From Terriglobia bacterium (GTDB lineage Bacteria > Acidobacteriota > Terriglobia > Acidiferrales > UBA7541), in NCBI GenBank assembly GCA_020073605.1, contig JAIQEW010000009.1, positions 1 through 64,000 on the forward strand: 64,000 nucleotides of DNA, written 5' to 3'. Each line of letters starts with the position of its first letter. Positions within the stretch are counted from its first letter, which is position 1. The position numbers and the translations under genes were made by a program. Of the stretch, positions 1-8,433 are shown in pieces. The notes below the pieces were generated by a model, which saw only the letters and a program-made list of their open reading frames with translations, was not told the origin of the DNA and ran no database searches.

Positions 1-19
1 CGGGAACCGTGAGGAACAG

Positions 20-1168
20 ATGAGCTACGACGTGCGCGCGCTGCGGGCGCGTGAATTTCCGTGGGCCGAAGCCGGGGAGTCGGTCTATCTCGACCACGCA
101 TCGACGGGCCCGATCCCCGTGCGCTCGCAGAACGCGATCGCGTCGCTCGGCGCGCGCCGCGCGGAGCCCTTCCGCCTACTGCCCGACGATTTCTTCCCCG
201 TGCACGCGAAGGCGCGGGACGCGTGCGCGCGGCTCATCGGCGCGAAGCCGTCGACGATCGCGCTGATGACGAACACGTCGCACGGCGTGAACCTCGCGGC
301 GCGGTCGCTGCCGTACGGCAAGGGCGACGTGATCCTCTCCACGCACGGCGAGTTTCCGGCGAACGTCTATCCGTGGATGGCGGCGGCGCGCCGGCGGGGC
401 GCCGAGTTCCGCCTGCTGCCGCTCGCGGGCGACTGGCCGGATGAAGCGGCGCTGATGCGCGCGATCGAGACGGATCCGCGCGTGAAGGTCGTATCGCTCT
501 CGTGGGTGAGCTTCTGGAGCGGCCACCGCTTCGACATCGCGGCGATCGGCGCGGCGTGCCGCGCGCGCGGGATCCTGTTCTTCGTGGACGCGATCCAGGG
601 GATCGGGCCGCTCGCGCTCGACGTCGTCGCGGCGAACGTCGACGTGCTCGCGTGCGGGGCGCAGAAGTGGCTGCTCTCGCCGTGGGGCACGGGGTTCAGC
701 TACGTGCGCGAGGAGTTGATCGCGAAGCTCGAGCCCGAGGAAGTCGGCTGGTGGGCGCAGGCGTCGAGCGGCGACTACGCGAAATTCCTCGAGTACGACC
801 CGAAGTGGTCGGACGACGCGCGCCGGTTCGAGGTGATCACGCTCGATTTCGTCGGGTTCAACGCGATGAGCGAGTCCATTGGATTGCTGCTGGAGGTGGG
901 CACGGCCGGGATCGAGTCGCACGTGCGCGCGCTCGCGGACCGCGCGATGGCGTTCGCCGACGACACGCCGGGCGTGGAGTTCGTGACGCCGCGCGATCCG
1001 TCGCGCCGCGCGGGGATACTCGCGTTCCGCACGAAGGACGTGGCGGCGACGAGCGAGCGCCTGCTCGCGGCGAAGGTCGCGCACAGCGTGCGCACCGGAT
1101 GCATCCGGCTGGCGCCACACTTGTACAACACGGCGGACGAGCTCGACGCGGCGCTGGCGCTGCTGTAA
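20..1168 (+). CDS. Class V aminotransferase (cysteine desulfurase-like fold)
   Basis: A 382-residue PLP-dependent enzyme of aminotransferase class V, the group containing cysteine desulfurases, isopenicillin N epimerase-like proteins and kynureninase. The motif YLDHASTGPIP near residue 23 is the typical N-terminal substrate and PLP region. The segment ACGAQKWLLSPWGTGF places the Schiff-base lysine at K216, and FFVDAIQG holds the aspartate that contacts the PLP nitrogen. Length is normal for the family. The ATG is preceded by GAGGAA at suitable spacing. No cysteine loop like that of a true IscS/SufS is obvious, so the substrate is unknown and 'cysteine desulfurase' would be over-calling. It stands alone, and the next 240 bases hold only a gene remnant. 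It looks unrelated to the EPS genes that follow. Confidence 0.9.
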   Translation: MSYDVRALRAREFPWAEAGESVYLDHASTGPIPVRSQNAIASLGARRAEPFRLLPDDFFPVHAKARDACARLIGAKPSTIALMTNTSHGVNLAARSLPYGKGDVILSTHGEFPANVYPWMAAARRRGAEFRLLPLAGDWPDEAALMRAIETDPRVKVVSLSWVSFWSGHRFDIAAIGAACRARGILFFVDAIQGIGPLALDVVAANVDVLACGAQKWLLSPWGTGFSYVREELIAKLEPEEVGWWAQASSGDYAKFLEYDPKWSDDARRFEVITLDFVGFNAMSESIGLLLEVGTAGIESHVRALADRAMAFADDTPGVEFVTPRDPSRRAGILAFRTKDVAATSERLLAAKVAHSVRTGCIRLAPHLYNTADELDAALALL

Positions 1169-1311
1169 GACTCAACAGCATCGCTGTTGGCAGACAGCGA
1201 CAAGTCATTGGCTCCAAGACAACGGCGCCGCGAGCGAACTGTGCGGGAGTATGCTTCGTGCCGAGAGGTTCTGGTGTCGGGCCGGCGCTGCCGCGCGCGT
1301 ACGTTCGACGA

Positions 1312-1404
1312 ATGCAGAACTATCATCAGCTGTTGGTGTGGAGAAAGGCTCACGCGATCGCGCTCAATATCCACGAGCTCACAGCAAGAATACCGCGTGA
1401 AGGT
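1312..1404 (+). pseudogene. N-terminal remnant of a four-helix-bundle (23S rRNA IVS-type) protein
   Basis: The reading frame from the ATG at 1312 encodes MQNYHQLLVWRKAHAIALNI followed by a second helix ending in IPREG. This matches the opening of the small four-helix-bundle family (about 120 residues) first described as proteins of 23S rRNA intervening sequences, with its characteristic 'L.VW.KAH.L' helix. After about 31 residues the family resemblance stops abruptly and the frame runs into sequence belonging to the next gene read in another frame. The remaining three quarters of the gene are absent. The break lies where the sugar transferase gene begins, so one rearrangement probably truncated both. 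The family match is from recognition of the motif, not from a search. Confidence 0.6.
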
Positions 1405-1406
1405 AA

Positions 1407-2711
1407 GTGCGTTTCTCGATCCATAACTACGGCTCCGTGTCATTCTACCTGGCTTCATGGCAGACGTTTTTTCGATTTATTCTGGCGATCCTGGTGTGCG
1501 AGGTCTCGCTCTATTTCAATGATGTATACGATTTTCGGCTGATTTCTGCCCGCAGTGAACTCCTGGTGCGCCTGCTGAGAGCGTTTGGCATTGCCTGTTT
1601 CGGCCTTGCGATCTTCTACTATATGGCGCCGGACCTTGGATTCGGCAGAGGCATCGCTGTTTTGGCCGCCCCCCTCATTTTGGTACTAACCCTGGGCTGG
1701 CGCCTCATCTGGCTGAAGAACAAGCAGGCACTCGGGTCCGTGGAGCGAATGCTGGTCATGGGTACGGGACCGACCGGAATATCTCTCGTACGAGACATTA
1801 TTCACCGACCGGAATTACAGCTGAAAGTGGTCGGATTCCTCGACGAGAAGGGCGAGAATATCGGCAAATCCCTTGTCAACCCCGGAATCATCGGGGCTAC
1901 GGCAGACATCGAGTCCATCGTCCAAAACGAAAGAATCGACCACGTTGTAGTTTCGTTGCTGGAGAGGCGCGGGCGCATGCCTATTCGGCAGCTTCTTCAC
2001 TTGAAGTTTGCTGGAGTTCGTGTGGAAGACGCTCACAGCTTCTACGAACGCCTGACAGGCCGCATTAGCCTTGAACATCTTTCCCCAAGCTGGCTGATTT
2101 TTTCGGATGGGTTCCGCAAATCGACGCTACTGGTTTGGGCCAAGCGCACGGTCGACATCATCGTTTCGCTGATGGGGCTTATTCTCTGCTTGCCGATCTT
2201 CGCCGTGGTAGCTATGGCAATTTGGGTGGAATCCGGATCCCCCGTTTTGTACCGACAAGAACGCACAGGGTTGCGGGGGCAGCCGTTTCAAATGCTCAAG
2301 TTCCGCTCCATGCATAACAATGCAGAGAAGGATGGACCGCAATGGACATCTCAGGATGATCACCGAATTACGCGCGTAGGGAAGTGGCTCCGTAGATTCC
2401 GCTTTGATGAATTACCTCAAGTCATCAATGTCCTTCGCGGTGAAATGAGTATCGTTGGCCCGCGGCCGGAGCGCCCGGAATTTGTTTCGATGTTGGAAGA
2501 ACAAATCCCCTATTACGGTCTGCGCCATTCAGTTCGCCCCGGGATCACCGGATGGGCGCAGGTTAAGTATCAATACGGAGCAAGCGTTGAGGAAACCCGC
2601 ACGAAGCTCGAGCACGATTTCTTCTACATCAAGCATCTATCGCTCATGTTGGATTTTGCGGTCATATTCGAAACCTCCAAGGTCATGCTGTCAGGAAGAG
2701 GCTCAAAGTAA
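1407..2711 (+). CDS. Undecaprenyl-phosphate sugar phosphotransferase, EpsB/TIGR03013-like, N-terminus shortened
   Basis: A polyisoprenyl-phosphate hexose-1-phosphate transferase expected to start repeat-unit assembly on undecaprenyl phosphate at the inner membrane. The N-terminal part has membrane segments and a Rossmann-like region (MVMGTGPTGISLVRDI). The C-terminal bacterial sugar transferase domain starts near KRTVDIIVSLMG and carries KFRSM, RFRFDELPQ, VGPRPERPEF and RPGITGWAQ. It resembles the sugar transferase family associated with PEP-CTERM/exosortase systems. The only available start is GTG 1407, immediately after an in-frame TAA (1404-1406). The N-terminus is about 35-45 residues shorter than usual and lacks the first membrane helix. 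The catalytic domain is intact, so activity is possible, but the 5' end appears to have been replaced by rearrangement. Confidence 0.85.
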   Translation: MRFSIHNYGSVSFYLASWQTFFRFILAILVCEVSLYFNDVYDFRLISARSELLVRLLRAFGIACFGLAIFYYMAPDLGFGRGIAVLAAPLILVLTLGWRLIWLKNKQALGSVERMLVMGTGPTGISLVRDIIHRPELQLKVVGFLDEKGENIGKSLVNPGIIGATADIESIVQNERIDHVVVSLLERRGRMPIRQLLHLKFAGVRVEDAHSFYERLTGRISLEHLSPSWLIFSDGFRKSTLLVWAKRTVDIIVSLMGLILCLPIFAVVAMAIWVESGSPVLYRQERTGLRGQPFQMLKFRSMHNNAEKDGPQWTSQDDHRITRVGKWLRRFRFDELPQVINVLRGEMSIVGPRPERPEFVSMLEEQIPYYGLRHSVRPGITGWAQVKYQYGASVEETRTKLEHDFFYIKHLSLMLDFAVIFETSKVMLSGRGSK

Positions 2712-2720
2712 GAGGTCAGC

Positions 2721-2906
2721 GTGGAAGAACACCGATCGGTTTCTCGACTTCGGAAGATCCCGGGAAGATTTCAGGATAAGGTACTGCTGGCAAGTTGGGT
2801 CTTCCTGTACGCTGCGTTACTTAGCGTTTTTGGTCTGCTGCAGCATATGGAATCTCGACCCGCTCCGCTAGCAGGACCACTGAAAAAAGGTGGCCTTCAG
2901 CGCTGA
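2721..2906 (+). CDS. Small putative single-pass membrane protein
   Basis: A 61-residue frame begins at GTG 2721, nine bases after the sugar transferase stop, with GAGG (2712-2715) at good spacing. It has a basic N-terminal stretch (RLRKIPGRFQDK) followed by one hydrophobic segment, LLASWVFLYAALLSVFGLL, and a basic C-terminal tail. That architecture fits a small inner-membrane protein co-transcribed with the sugar transferase. I recognise no family, and a short frame of this kind can arise by chance. Confidence 0.35.
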   Translation: MEEHRSVSRLRKIPGRFQDKVLLASWVFLYAALLSVFGLLQHMESRPAPLAGPLKKGGLQR

Positions 2907-3132
2907 GCTGCAGCAATAGTCGCTTTATGCAGGCCCAGTGGATGGCGCAGCATAGGGTGAAGTAGTTTTCCATATTTCAGTACTTGGTTTCCATGTTTTC
3001 CCCTGAGCCTGGGAAAGATCGAAATTAACTCTCCTATTATGAGGATGTTACACGTAGCCATCGCGGCAGAACCATTGCTACTTGGGAGTCATGAGTCTCC
3101 AGTTCTGCAATGGGTCATTATGGGAGGAAGTC
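2907..3132. other. Intergenic leader before the export gene
   Basis: About 225 bases that are locally less GC-rich than their surroundings (for example around 2970-3045). The stretch probably holds the promoter for the export genes, with TATTAT near 3036 as a weak -10 candidate. I found no convincing matching -35 and no sigma-54 GG/GC pair. An upstream extension of the next gene to 3082 is possible but has no ribosome binding site. Confidence 0.3.
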
Positions 3133-3825
3133 GTGATTAGACATAGTCAGTTCCGATGCGGGTTAATCCTTGCGCTCTCAATTATGACGCTGGTCCTAGT
3201 CTTTGTCTTTGACTCGGCAGCTGTAGCGCAGGAGTTAGATCAGTCAGGCGCGAAGGCCGGTCAGCAATATGCTGCGGCGAGAGAACATGCGGCTACTGGT
3301 GGCTCTGTTGCCTCAACCTCTGATGCCGCCGTCGCTGCTCAACCCCCGAGTGGCTATCGCGTGGGGGCGGCTGACGAGTTGATGATCTCCGTCTGGCACG
3401 AGCCAGAATTGTCCCAAGCGGTGACGGTTCGCCGGGACGGCATGATCACACTTCCGTTGTTGAATGATGTCAAGGTCGCGGGACTAACCACAGGGGAGAT
3501 GCAAAGGCTGCTGACTGAGAAACTGAATACGCTGGTGAATGACCCGCAGGTCACTGTGATCGTGAAAGCCGTGCACAGCCAAAAAGTTTTCGTGGCTGGC
3601 AATGTTGCAAAGCAGGGGGTCTACGCATTAGATGGGAGAAAGACAGTTCTCGAATTGCTTGTGGAAGCCGGAGGGCCCGCCCTGTTCGCGAAGACCGGTT
3701 CAATCTATATCCTTCGCAATGACAATGGGAAAGAGATCCGCATACCCTTCAACTACAAGAAGGCTCTGTCCGCAAAAGGCCCCAATCCAGAATTGCTGCC
3801 AGGCGACATGGTTGTCGTGCCCTGA
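3133..3825 (+). CDS. Polysaccharide export protein (Wza-like, Poly_export/SLBB)
   Basis: A periplasmic or outer-membrane polysaccharide export protein of about 230 residues. GTG 3133 is chosen because GGGAGGAAG sits directly upstream and because it opens a clean signal peptide (basic VIRHSQFR, hydrophobic core, cut near AVAQ). The Poly_export domain starts at GYRVGAADELMISVWHEPELS and includes VRRDGMITLPLL and the 'G.T..E....L' helix. One SLBB-type segment follows (FVAGNVAKQGVYAL). No lipobox cysteine is visible, unlike E. coli Wza, so it may be a soluble or minimal export pore subunit. It is followed by an outer-membrane barrel and a Wzz-type gene, the usual export trio. Confidence 0.9.
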   Translation: MIRHSQFRCGLILALSIMTLVLVFVFDSAAVAQELDQSGAKAGQQYAAAREHAATGGSVASTSDAAVAAQPPSGYRVGAADELMISVWHEPELSQAVTVRRDGMITLPLLNDVKVAGLTTGEMQRLLTEKLNTLVNDPQVTVIVKAVHSQKVFVAGNVAKQGVYALDGRKTVLELLVEAGGPALFAKTGSIYILRNDNGKEIRIPFNYKKALSAKGPNPELLPGDMVVVP

Positions 3826-3872
3826 TCCTGGGTGATTGGGAGCATGGTTGATCGAAAAGATGGGAGAGAGCG

Positions 3873-5294
3873 ATGAAAGTTGTGCGTAGCTGGCCAATGA
3901 AGCTTGTTCTAGTTCTCGCTGTGGTTGTCAACAACCCGGTTCTGGTAGGAGCGCAGCAGGAAGCACCTTCAAAGAACATCGGCGACCAACCGGAAAATAC
4001 TGACACTACAGCAACGACGGCGCAAAACATGCCAACTAACCAGGCGCCTGCGGTCGACGTCCCCACCCCAGGGTACCCCATTGACGCACAGATCCATCCT
4101 GCGCTGAGGGCCATCCCATGGATGGGAACAACCTCACCACTCCGTTGGGGGAGCTTCTATGTCGGTGATTTCTCTATCGATCAAATAAGAGACAACTTCC
4201 GGCCAGCCGGCGGCTTAGCGAGCGAGAATCTCAACCTGAGCATTTTTCACACCTCCATCAATTTCGACAAGACTTTTGCGAAGCAGGAGCTCGTTCTCCA
4301 ATATTCACCACAGTTGGCTGTCCTCAATGGCCACGTAGCGTCAAACGCTGGGGTGAACAATAATTTGATGTTCGGAACAACGTTTCAATTCAGTCCTAGG
4401 TTAAGTATGAAGTTGGAGAATGATTTAGTTCAGGTTGACTCCCGCGCGCTCTTTCCCCCGGATATTCTCGGTGTGGATCAGAAAACCGGAAACTTGGTTC
4501 AGAACGCTTTTCTTGCGAATGACGGCAAGTTCTTCGCGGATAAGGTCGATGCGGTGATCAATTACCAACTCAGCCCAAGGAATCTGCTCACCGTGTCTCC
4601 CGGGTTTCGCTATGCCCAGGACGTTAACCATGACCACCTCAACAACCCGAATTACCTCGCGAATGGGGATACCATCGGCGTGGACGTCGCTCTGACGCAT
4701 GCCCTTACGTCACGACAGAATTTGGGAGTTCTCTACAAACTGCAAGTCCTCCGCGCGACCAATGTTCCTGGTGTCTCCAATTCGGTTTATACGTATTTCA
4801 AGACGTATCACCTTTTCTACGCCAATCAACTCTCCCGGACCTGGTGGTTGCGGAGTGAGATCGGAATGGAAAACGTCGATTATCAAGGATTTGCTCCAAA
4901 TACCACCGAGATTGGGGTTGGCTTCGGGCTACTGAGGACCTTCACGAATTCAGTATTTGGGATCTCCTACAACCGAGGCGCCATGGGTCAAAATATCAAT
5001 TTCATCACCGGGCGCATCGGCGACCGTGCCGACGCCTATTATGAATTGCAGCTGACCCGGCGGCTGAAGTGGTCCAACGGGGGCGGATTTTATCGTGAGA
5101 CCGGAGCACCTCCCCGGACATCGGGCGATTACGGCTCAACAAAGGTTAAGTATTCGGTCCTGACGAGCGTCACTTTGGTTGGAGGCTATACACACATTTT
5201 CCAGGATTCAAACACGCTGCAATTGCTTTCAGGCACGCGCGATACATTCGACTTCGGACTAACATGGGCGCCAGCCGGAATTCCGCGTCGGTAG
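3873..5294 (+). CDS. Probable outer-membrane beta-barrel protein of the EPS locus
   Basis: A 473-residue secreted protein with an N-terminal signal peptide (MKVVRSWPMKLVLVLAVVV, cut near VGAQ), a Q/T/P-rich linker to about residue 70, then a long run of alternating hydrophobic strands with tyrosine and asparagine turns. The chain ends in the strand FDFGLTWAPAG followed by IPRR. This is the profile of an outer-membrane barrel. Its place between the export protein and the chain-length protein suggests the EPS outer-membrane channel or scaffold, a position that barrels of the EpsL type hold in exosortase-associated loci. No close family was recognised. ATG 3873 follows GGGAGAGAG. Confidence 0.7.
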   Translation: MKVVRSWPMKLVLVLAVVVNNPVLVGAQQEAPSKNIGDQPENTDTTATTAQNMPTNQAPAVDVPTPGYPIDAQIHPALRAIPWMGTTSPLRWGSFYVGDFSIDQIRDNFRPAGGLASENLNLSIFHTSINFDKTFAKQELVLQYSPQLAVLNGHVASNAGVNNNLMFGTTFQFSPRLSMKLENDLVQVDSRALFPPDILGVDQKTGNLVQNAFLANDGKFFADKVDAVINYQLSPRNLLTVSPGFRYAQDVNHDHLNNPNYLANGDTIGVDVALTHALTSRQNLGVLYKLQVLRATNVPGVSNSVYTYFKTYHLFYANQLSRTWWLRSEIGMENVDYQGFAPNTTEIGVGFGLLRTFTNSVFGISYNRGAMGQNINFITGRIGDRADAYYELQLTRRLKWSNGGGFYRETGAPPRTSGDYGSTKVKYSVLTSVTLVGGYTHIFQDSNTLQLLSGTRDTFDFGLTWAPAGIPRR

Positions 5295-5393
5295 GAGACC
5301 CCGTCCCTCCGACCCATTGGGGTCTGGGAACCACTTTGGTGTTGCTATTTCAGGTTCTGTTGGAGCTACAAGCGATAAGGAGGCGAGCAACCT

Positions 5394-7001
5394 TTGCATG
5401 CCACATATTCTTCCAATAGTGTGACCACCCCATTGCTTCCGGGTACGGACCTCAAAACGTACTTGGAAATCGGCCGCCGCCGAATGTTGTGGATCATCCT
5501 GGCCACCTTGGGCCTATCTGTGTGCACGGTTGTTGCGACTTCTCGACTGCCCAACATATACCGCGCCGAAACCGTGATTCTCGTGGACTCGCAACAGGTC
5601 CCGGACAAATATGTCCCCGACGTCATACCGGGGGACATTGCAGGCCGTCTCACGACGGTGCAACAGCAGGTGCTCTCCCCGACGCGGCTGAAGACACTTG
5701 TCGAAAGCGAAGGACTTTATCCCGATCCAACGGGAAAGCTAAGCGAAAAACAGGTGATCACGTCTACCCAGAAATCAATCGTTGTGGAACTCATAAATCC
5801 GGGCGCTGGCAAGCTGGGATCCTTCCGAATCCAATACAGCGGTCAGAATCGTTCCATTGTGGCACCGATCGCAAACCGGCTAGCACAAATGTTCATCGAT
5901 GAGAACATGAGCGCGCGCGAGGGGCAGACGGCGGATACCGCAGAATTCTTGGAAAGCCAGCTTGCTGAAACGAAGAAAGAACTCGACGACAAAGATGCAC
6001 AGCTGCAGGCTATAAAAGCGCGCAACATCATGGATCTTCCAGAGTCCAAGCCCTATCATCTTGAGGCACTGGCAAATTTGCGCGGGCAAGTTACGACTAT
6101 CCAAAACAAGATTCAGGACGACCAGAGGGAAAAATCGATCGTCCAATCCATGCTCTCCTCCACCATAGATGCTCCCACAATTGATGTCGATGGTACGGCA
6201 GTGGGTGGCGGCCCGACGGGGCCGTTCGATGCACAGCTGCAGAAACTGGAATCGAAGCTGAGTGAACTCCGGTCACACTACGGCCCGGGGCATCCTGACG
6301 TGCGCAGGACCCAGAATGAGATTAACAAACTGAAGGCAAAAATGGCCGCGGCCGCCGCCGACCCTACCAATGCTCAGGCCGTCGAGGATTCTCGGCCAGC
6401 GATCCAGCCAAGTCCATTGCGGCACAACCCCGTGCTCGAGGCTCAGATCTCACAACTCGATGAGGAGATGCGGGGTCAGACAAATCTCCTAGGGCCGCTT
6501 CAGGAACAAATTGAGTTCCACACGACGAAGCTGCAACAGATGCCCGTATTCGAACAACAGCTTGGGCGCCTGCAACAGGATTACGACATCATCAAAGGGC
6601 AGTATAAAGATCTTCAAGACAAGGAACAAGCGGCCAAGATTTCCCATGCTCTCGAGGTCCACCAAAAGGGAGACAGGTTCGTTGTCCTTGACGAGGCTAC
6701 AACCCCAGAAAGCCCCGCTGCGCCGAATCGCCTGTTGATTAACCTGGCCGGATTAGTCGGCGGCTTGCTCGCCGGGATCGTGCTGGCCGCGATTGCGGAA
6801 GTGAATGATAAGTCCGTCCGAACGGGAAAAGAGGCCGCGAAAATCTTCGGCAGACCAGTACTGACAGAGACTCCCCTGGTAACTTCCGAGCCGGAACGGC
6901 GCTCGCGATTCATACGCTTGGCAGGGGTGCTTGTGGGCACTGCTGCCGGCTCCGCGGCGCTTGGGTTCATCGTTCCGATCGTTGTAGGAAGATTCTTCTA
7001 A
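5394..7001 (+). CDS. Wzz/GNVR-type polysaccharide chain-length determinant, no kinase domain
   Basis: A 535-residue inner-membrane protein with an N-terminal membrane helix (MLWIILATLGLSVCTVVAT), a large periplasmic coiled-coil region rich in E/K/Q (roughly residues 170-440, with FEQQLGRLQQDYDIIKGQY typical of GNVR domains), and a membrane pair near the end (LLINLAGLVGGLLAGIVLAA and the last 25 residues). It resembles the exosortase-locus chain-length family. Only a short cytoplasmic tail remains, and there is no Walker A/B tyrosine-kinase module as in Wzc, nor any such kinase elsewhere in the window. TTG 5394 is chosen because a strong AAGGAGG lies at 5377-5383 with 10-base spacing. It likely sets EPS length with the export protein. 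Confidence 0.88.
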   Translation: MHATYSSNSVTTPLLPGTDLKTYLEIGRRRMLWIILATLGLSVCTVVATSRLPNIYRAETVILVDSQQVPDKYVPDVIPGDIAGRLTTVQQQVLSPTRLKTLVESEGLYPDPTGKLSEKQVITSTQKSIVVELINPGAGKLGSFRIQYSGQNRSIVAPIANRLAQMFIDENMSAREGQTADTAEFLESQLAETKKELDDKDAQLQAIKARNIMDLPESKPYHLEALANLRGQVTTIQNKIQDDQREKSIVQSMLSSTIDAPTIDVDGTAVGGGPTGPFDAQLQKLESKLSELRSHYGPGHPDVRRTQNEINKLKAKMAAAAADPTNAQAVEDSRPAIQPSPLRHNPVLEAQISQLDEEMRGQTNLLGPLQEQIEFHTTKLQQMPVFEQQLGRLQQDYDIIKGQYKDLQDKEQAAKISHALEVHQKGDRFVVLDEATTPESPAAPNRLLINLAGLVGGLLAGIVLAAIAEVNDKSVRTGKEAAKIFGRPVLTETPLVTSEPERRSRFIRLAGVLVGTAAGSAALGFIVPIVVGRFF

Positions 7002-7082
7002 GTGTGTCTTTTCTTATTCGCCAGGCGGAGGACGACACGTCGCTTTGGACTCCAGCAGTGTCCAGCTTAGGAACGATTTGAC

Positions 7083-7352
7083 ATGTACCCAAACCTCAAA
7101 CTGCAAATCTTTCGCCGCGGAAGCCATCAGAACCAGCTTGCGAAGGTTCTGGGAATCGACGAAACCGTGCTGAGCAAGATCATCCGCGGCTATCGTGACC
7201 CAACAGCGGCACAACGCAGACTGCTGGCGAGCTATCTCGACGTGGATGAGGTCTGGTTGTTTGAACGGTTCGAAGCGTCTCCGGATGCAAAACAACCAGT
7301 CTCCGCGCCGCTCACTTTCGAAAAAAAGACGCCCGAGAACGGTGATGATTGA
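7083..7352 (+). CDS. Small helix-turn-helix (XRE-type) regulator
   Basis: An 89-residue protein whose first 65 residues form a compact HTH: QNQLAKVLGIDETVLSKIIR matches the XRE helix-turn-helix pattern ('..LA..LG....LS.ii.G'), followed by R..L..YL.VD in the next helices. The C-terminal tail is polar. Its stop overlaps the start of the FemAB-like gene by eight bases (ATG at 7345, TGA at 7350-7352), so translation is probably coupled. A DNA-binding protein inside the biosynthetic operon suggests local feedback control of EPS genes, but the target site is not identifiable from sequence alone. Confidence 0.7.
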   Translation: MYPNLKLQIFRRGSHQNQLAKVLGIDETVLSKIIRGYRDPTAAQRRLLASYLDVDEVWLFERFEASPDAKQPVSAPLTFEKKTPENGDD

Positions 7353-8433
7353 ATCCTCCGCGGCGCCGCCTCTAGCCGGGCCGGCCCAAGAAAACGGCAC
7401 ACTACCAGAAATAGCCCCCTTCAACGAGGGCGTTGTCGGCCAATGGGATTCCTTCGTGCAGGCGCATCCGAAAGGAACTTTCTTCCATCAGGCTGGCTGG
7501 AAACGGGTCATGGAAAAGACCTATGGCTACCGTGCCTACTACTTCTACACCCACCGAGCTGGCCAGATCACCGGGATAGCTCCAGCATTTCTTATTTCTA
7601 ACTGGATTACAGGGCGCTGTTTGATCTCGATCCCGTTTGCGGTCTACGGGGGCATCTGCGCCGTTGATGCGGAAAGCGAAAGGAAGCTGCTCGGCCATCT
7701 CGAACAGCTCGCTCGGGACTTGAGGGTCGAGTACCTTGAGTTGCGCAACCGCAATGGCGGCTTGATGCCTGGTTATCACGCCAATCCGCGCTATGCCACC
7801 TTCACTGTGCCGGTGGTTGCTGAGACAAAGGCGATGTATGACGGATTCCCAAAAGACATTCGCTACATGATACGCAAGGGCGAGAAGGCGGGGCTAAAGG
7901 CGCGCGGGGGATTCGATCAGTTGGATAGCTTCTACCGGTTGATGACCATTAACCTGCGGCGGCTTGGCACACCCACTTTTCCGCGCGCTCTATTCGAAAA
8001 TCTGATCCGTGAATACCCGGGCCAAGTCGACCTCACGCTTGTGTACGCGGAAAATCAGCCCGTCGCCGGGGGGATGTCGTTTTTCTTCCGCGACTGGATG
8101 CAACCTTACTACATTGGGTCCATGGAAGAAGCGAAAACGTTGGCCGCCAACAATTTTTTGTGGTGGGAGTTGATCAAGATCGCCTCCGAACGCGGTCTAC
8201 GGACATTTGACTTCGGCCGCAGCAAGAAGGAATCCGGTAACTACGCCTTCAAGGCCAAGTGGAATCCACGAATCGAACCTCTCGACTACCAAGTACGCCT
8301 GGTCGGCCGGAACGATGTGCCCAACTTCAACCCGACCAACTCCAAGTTTGAGTTGGCCATGAATCTTTGGAAAAAAGTTCCGCTCGGATTGACGCGGGCG
8401 ATCGGACCTCGCCTCGTGCGATGGTTTCCATGA
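7345..8433 (+). CDS. FemAB/GNAT-fold protein of the exosortase-associated EPS family
   Basis: A 362-residue acyltransferase-fold protein resembling the FemAB-like proteins found with PEP-CTERM/exosortase EPS loci (TIGR03019 type). Visible features include the N-terminal half with HPKGTFFHQAGWKRVMEKTYG, the central DIRYMIRKGEKAGLKA, and the C-terminal FDFGRSKKESGNYAFKAKW, a strongly conserved end motif of the group. FemAB enzymes transfer aminoacyl groups from tRNA to peptidoglycan precursors. The role of this subgroup is unknown and could be aminoacylation of the polysaccharide or its lipid carrier. The start is ATG 7345; upstream in-frame codons would overlap the HTH gene too deeply. The stop overlaps the next start (ATGATGA). 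Confidence 0.85.
   Translation: MIESSAAPPLAGPAQENGTLPEIAPFNEGVVGQWDSFVQAHPKGTFFHQAGWKRVMEKTYGYRAYYFYTHRAGQITGIAPAFLISNWITGRCLISIPFAVYGGICAVDAESERKLLGHLEQLARDLRVEYLELRNRNGGLMPGYHANPRYATFTVPVVAETKAMYDGFPKDIRYMIRKGEKAGLKARGGFDQLDSFYRLMTINLRRLGTPTFPRALFENLIREYPGQVDLTLVYAENQPVAGGMSFFFRDWMQPYYIGSMEEAKTLAANNFLWWELIKIASERGLRTFDFGRSKKESGNYAFKAKWNPRIEPLDYQVRLVGRNDVPNFNPTNSKFELAMNLWKKVPLGLTRAIGPRLVRWFP

Noticed and set aside
176-1120. Long minus-strand frame opposite the aminotransferase gene
   Set aside because: Arginine-rich, low-complexity translation typical of the complement of a GC-rich gene, with no motif; the plus-strand aminotransferase is clear.
2907-3132. Possible sigma-54 promoter before the export gene, as exosortase loci often have
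   Set aside because: No GG-N10-GC pair fitting the -24/-12 consensus was found here or upstream of 5394.
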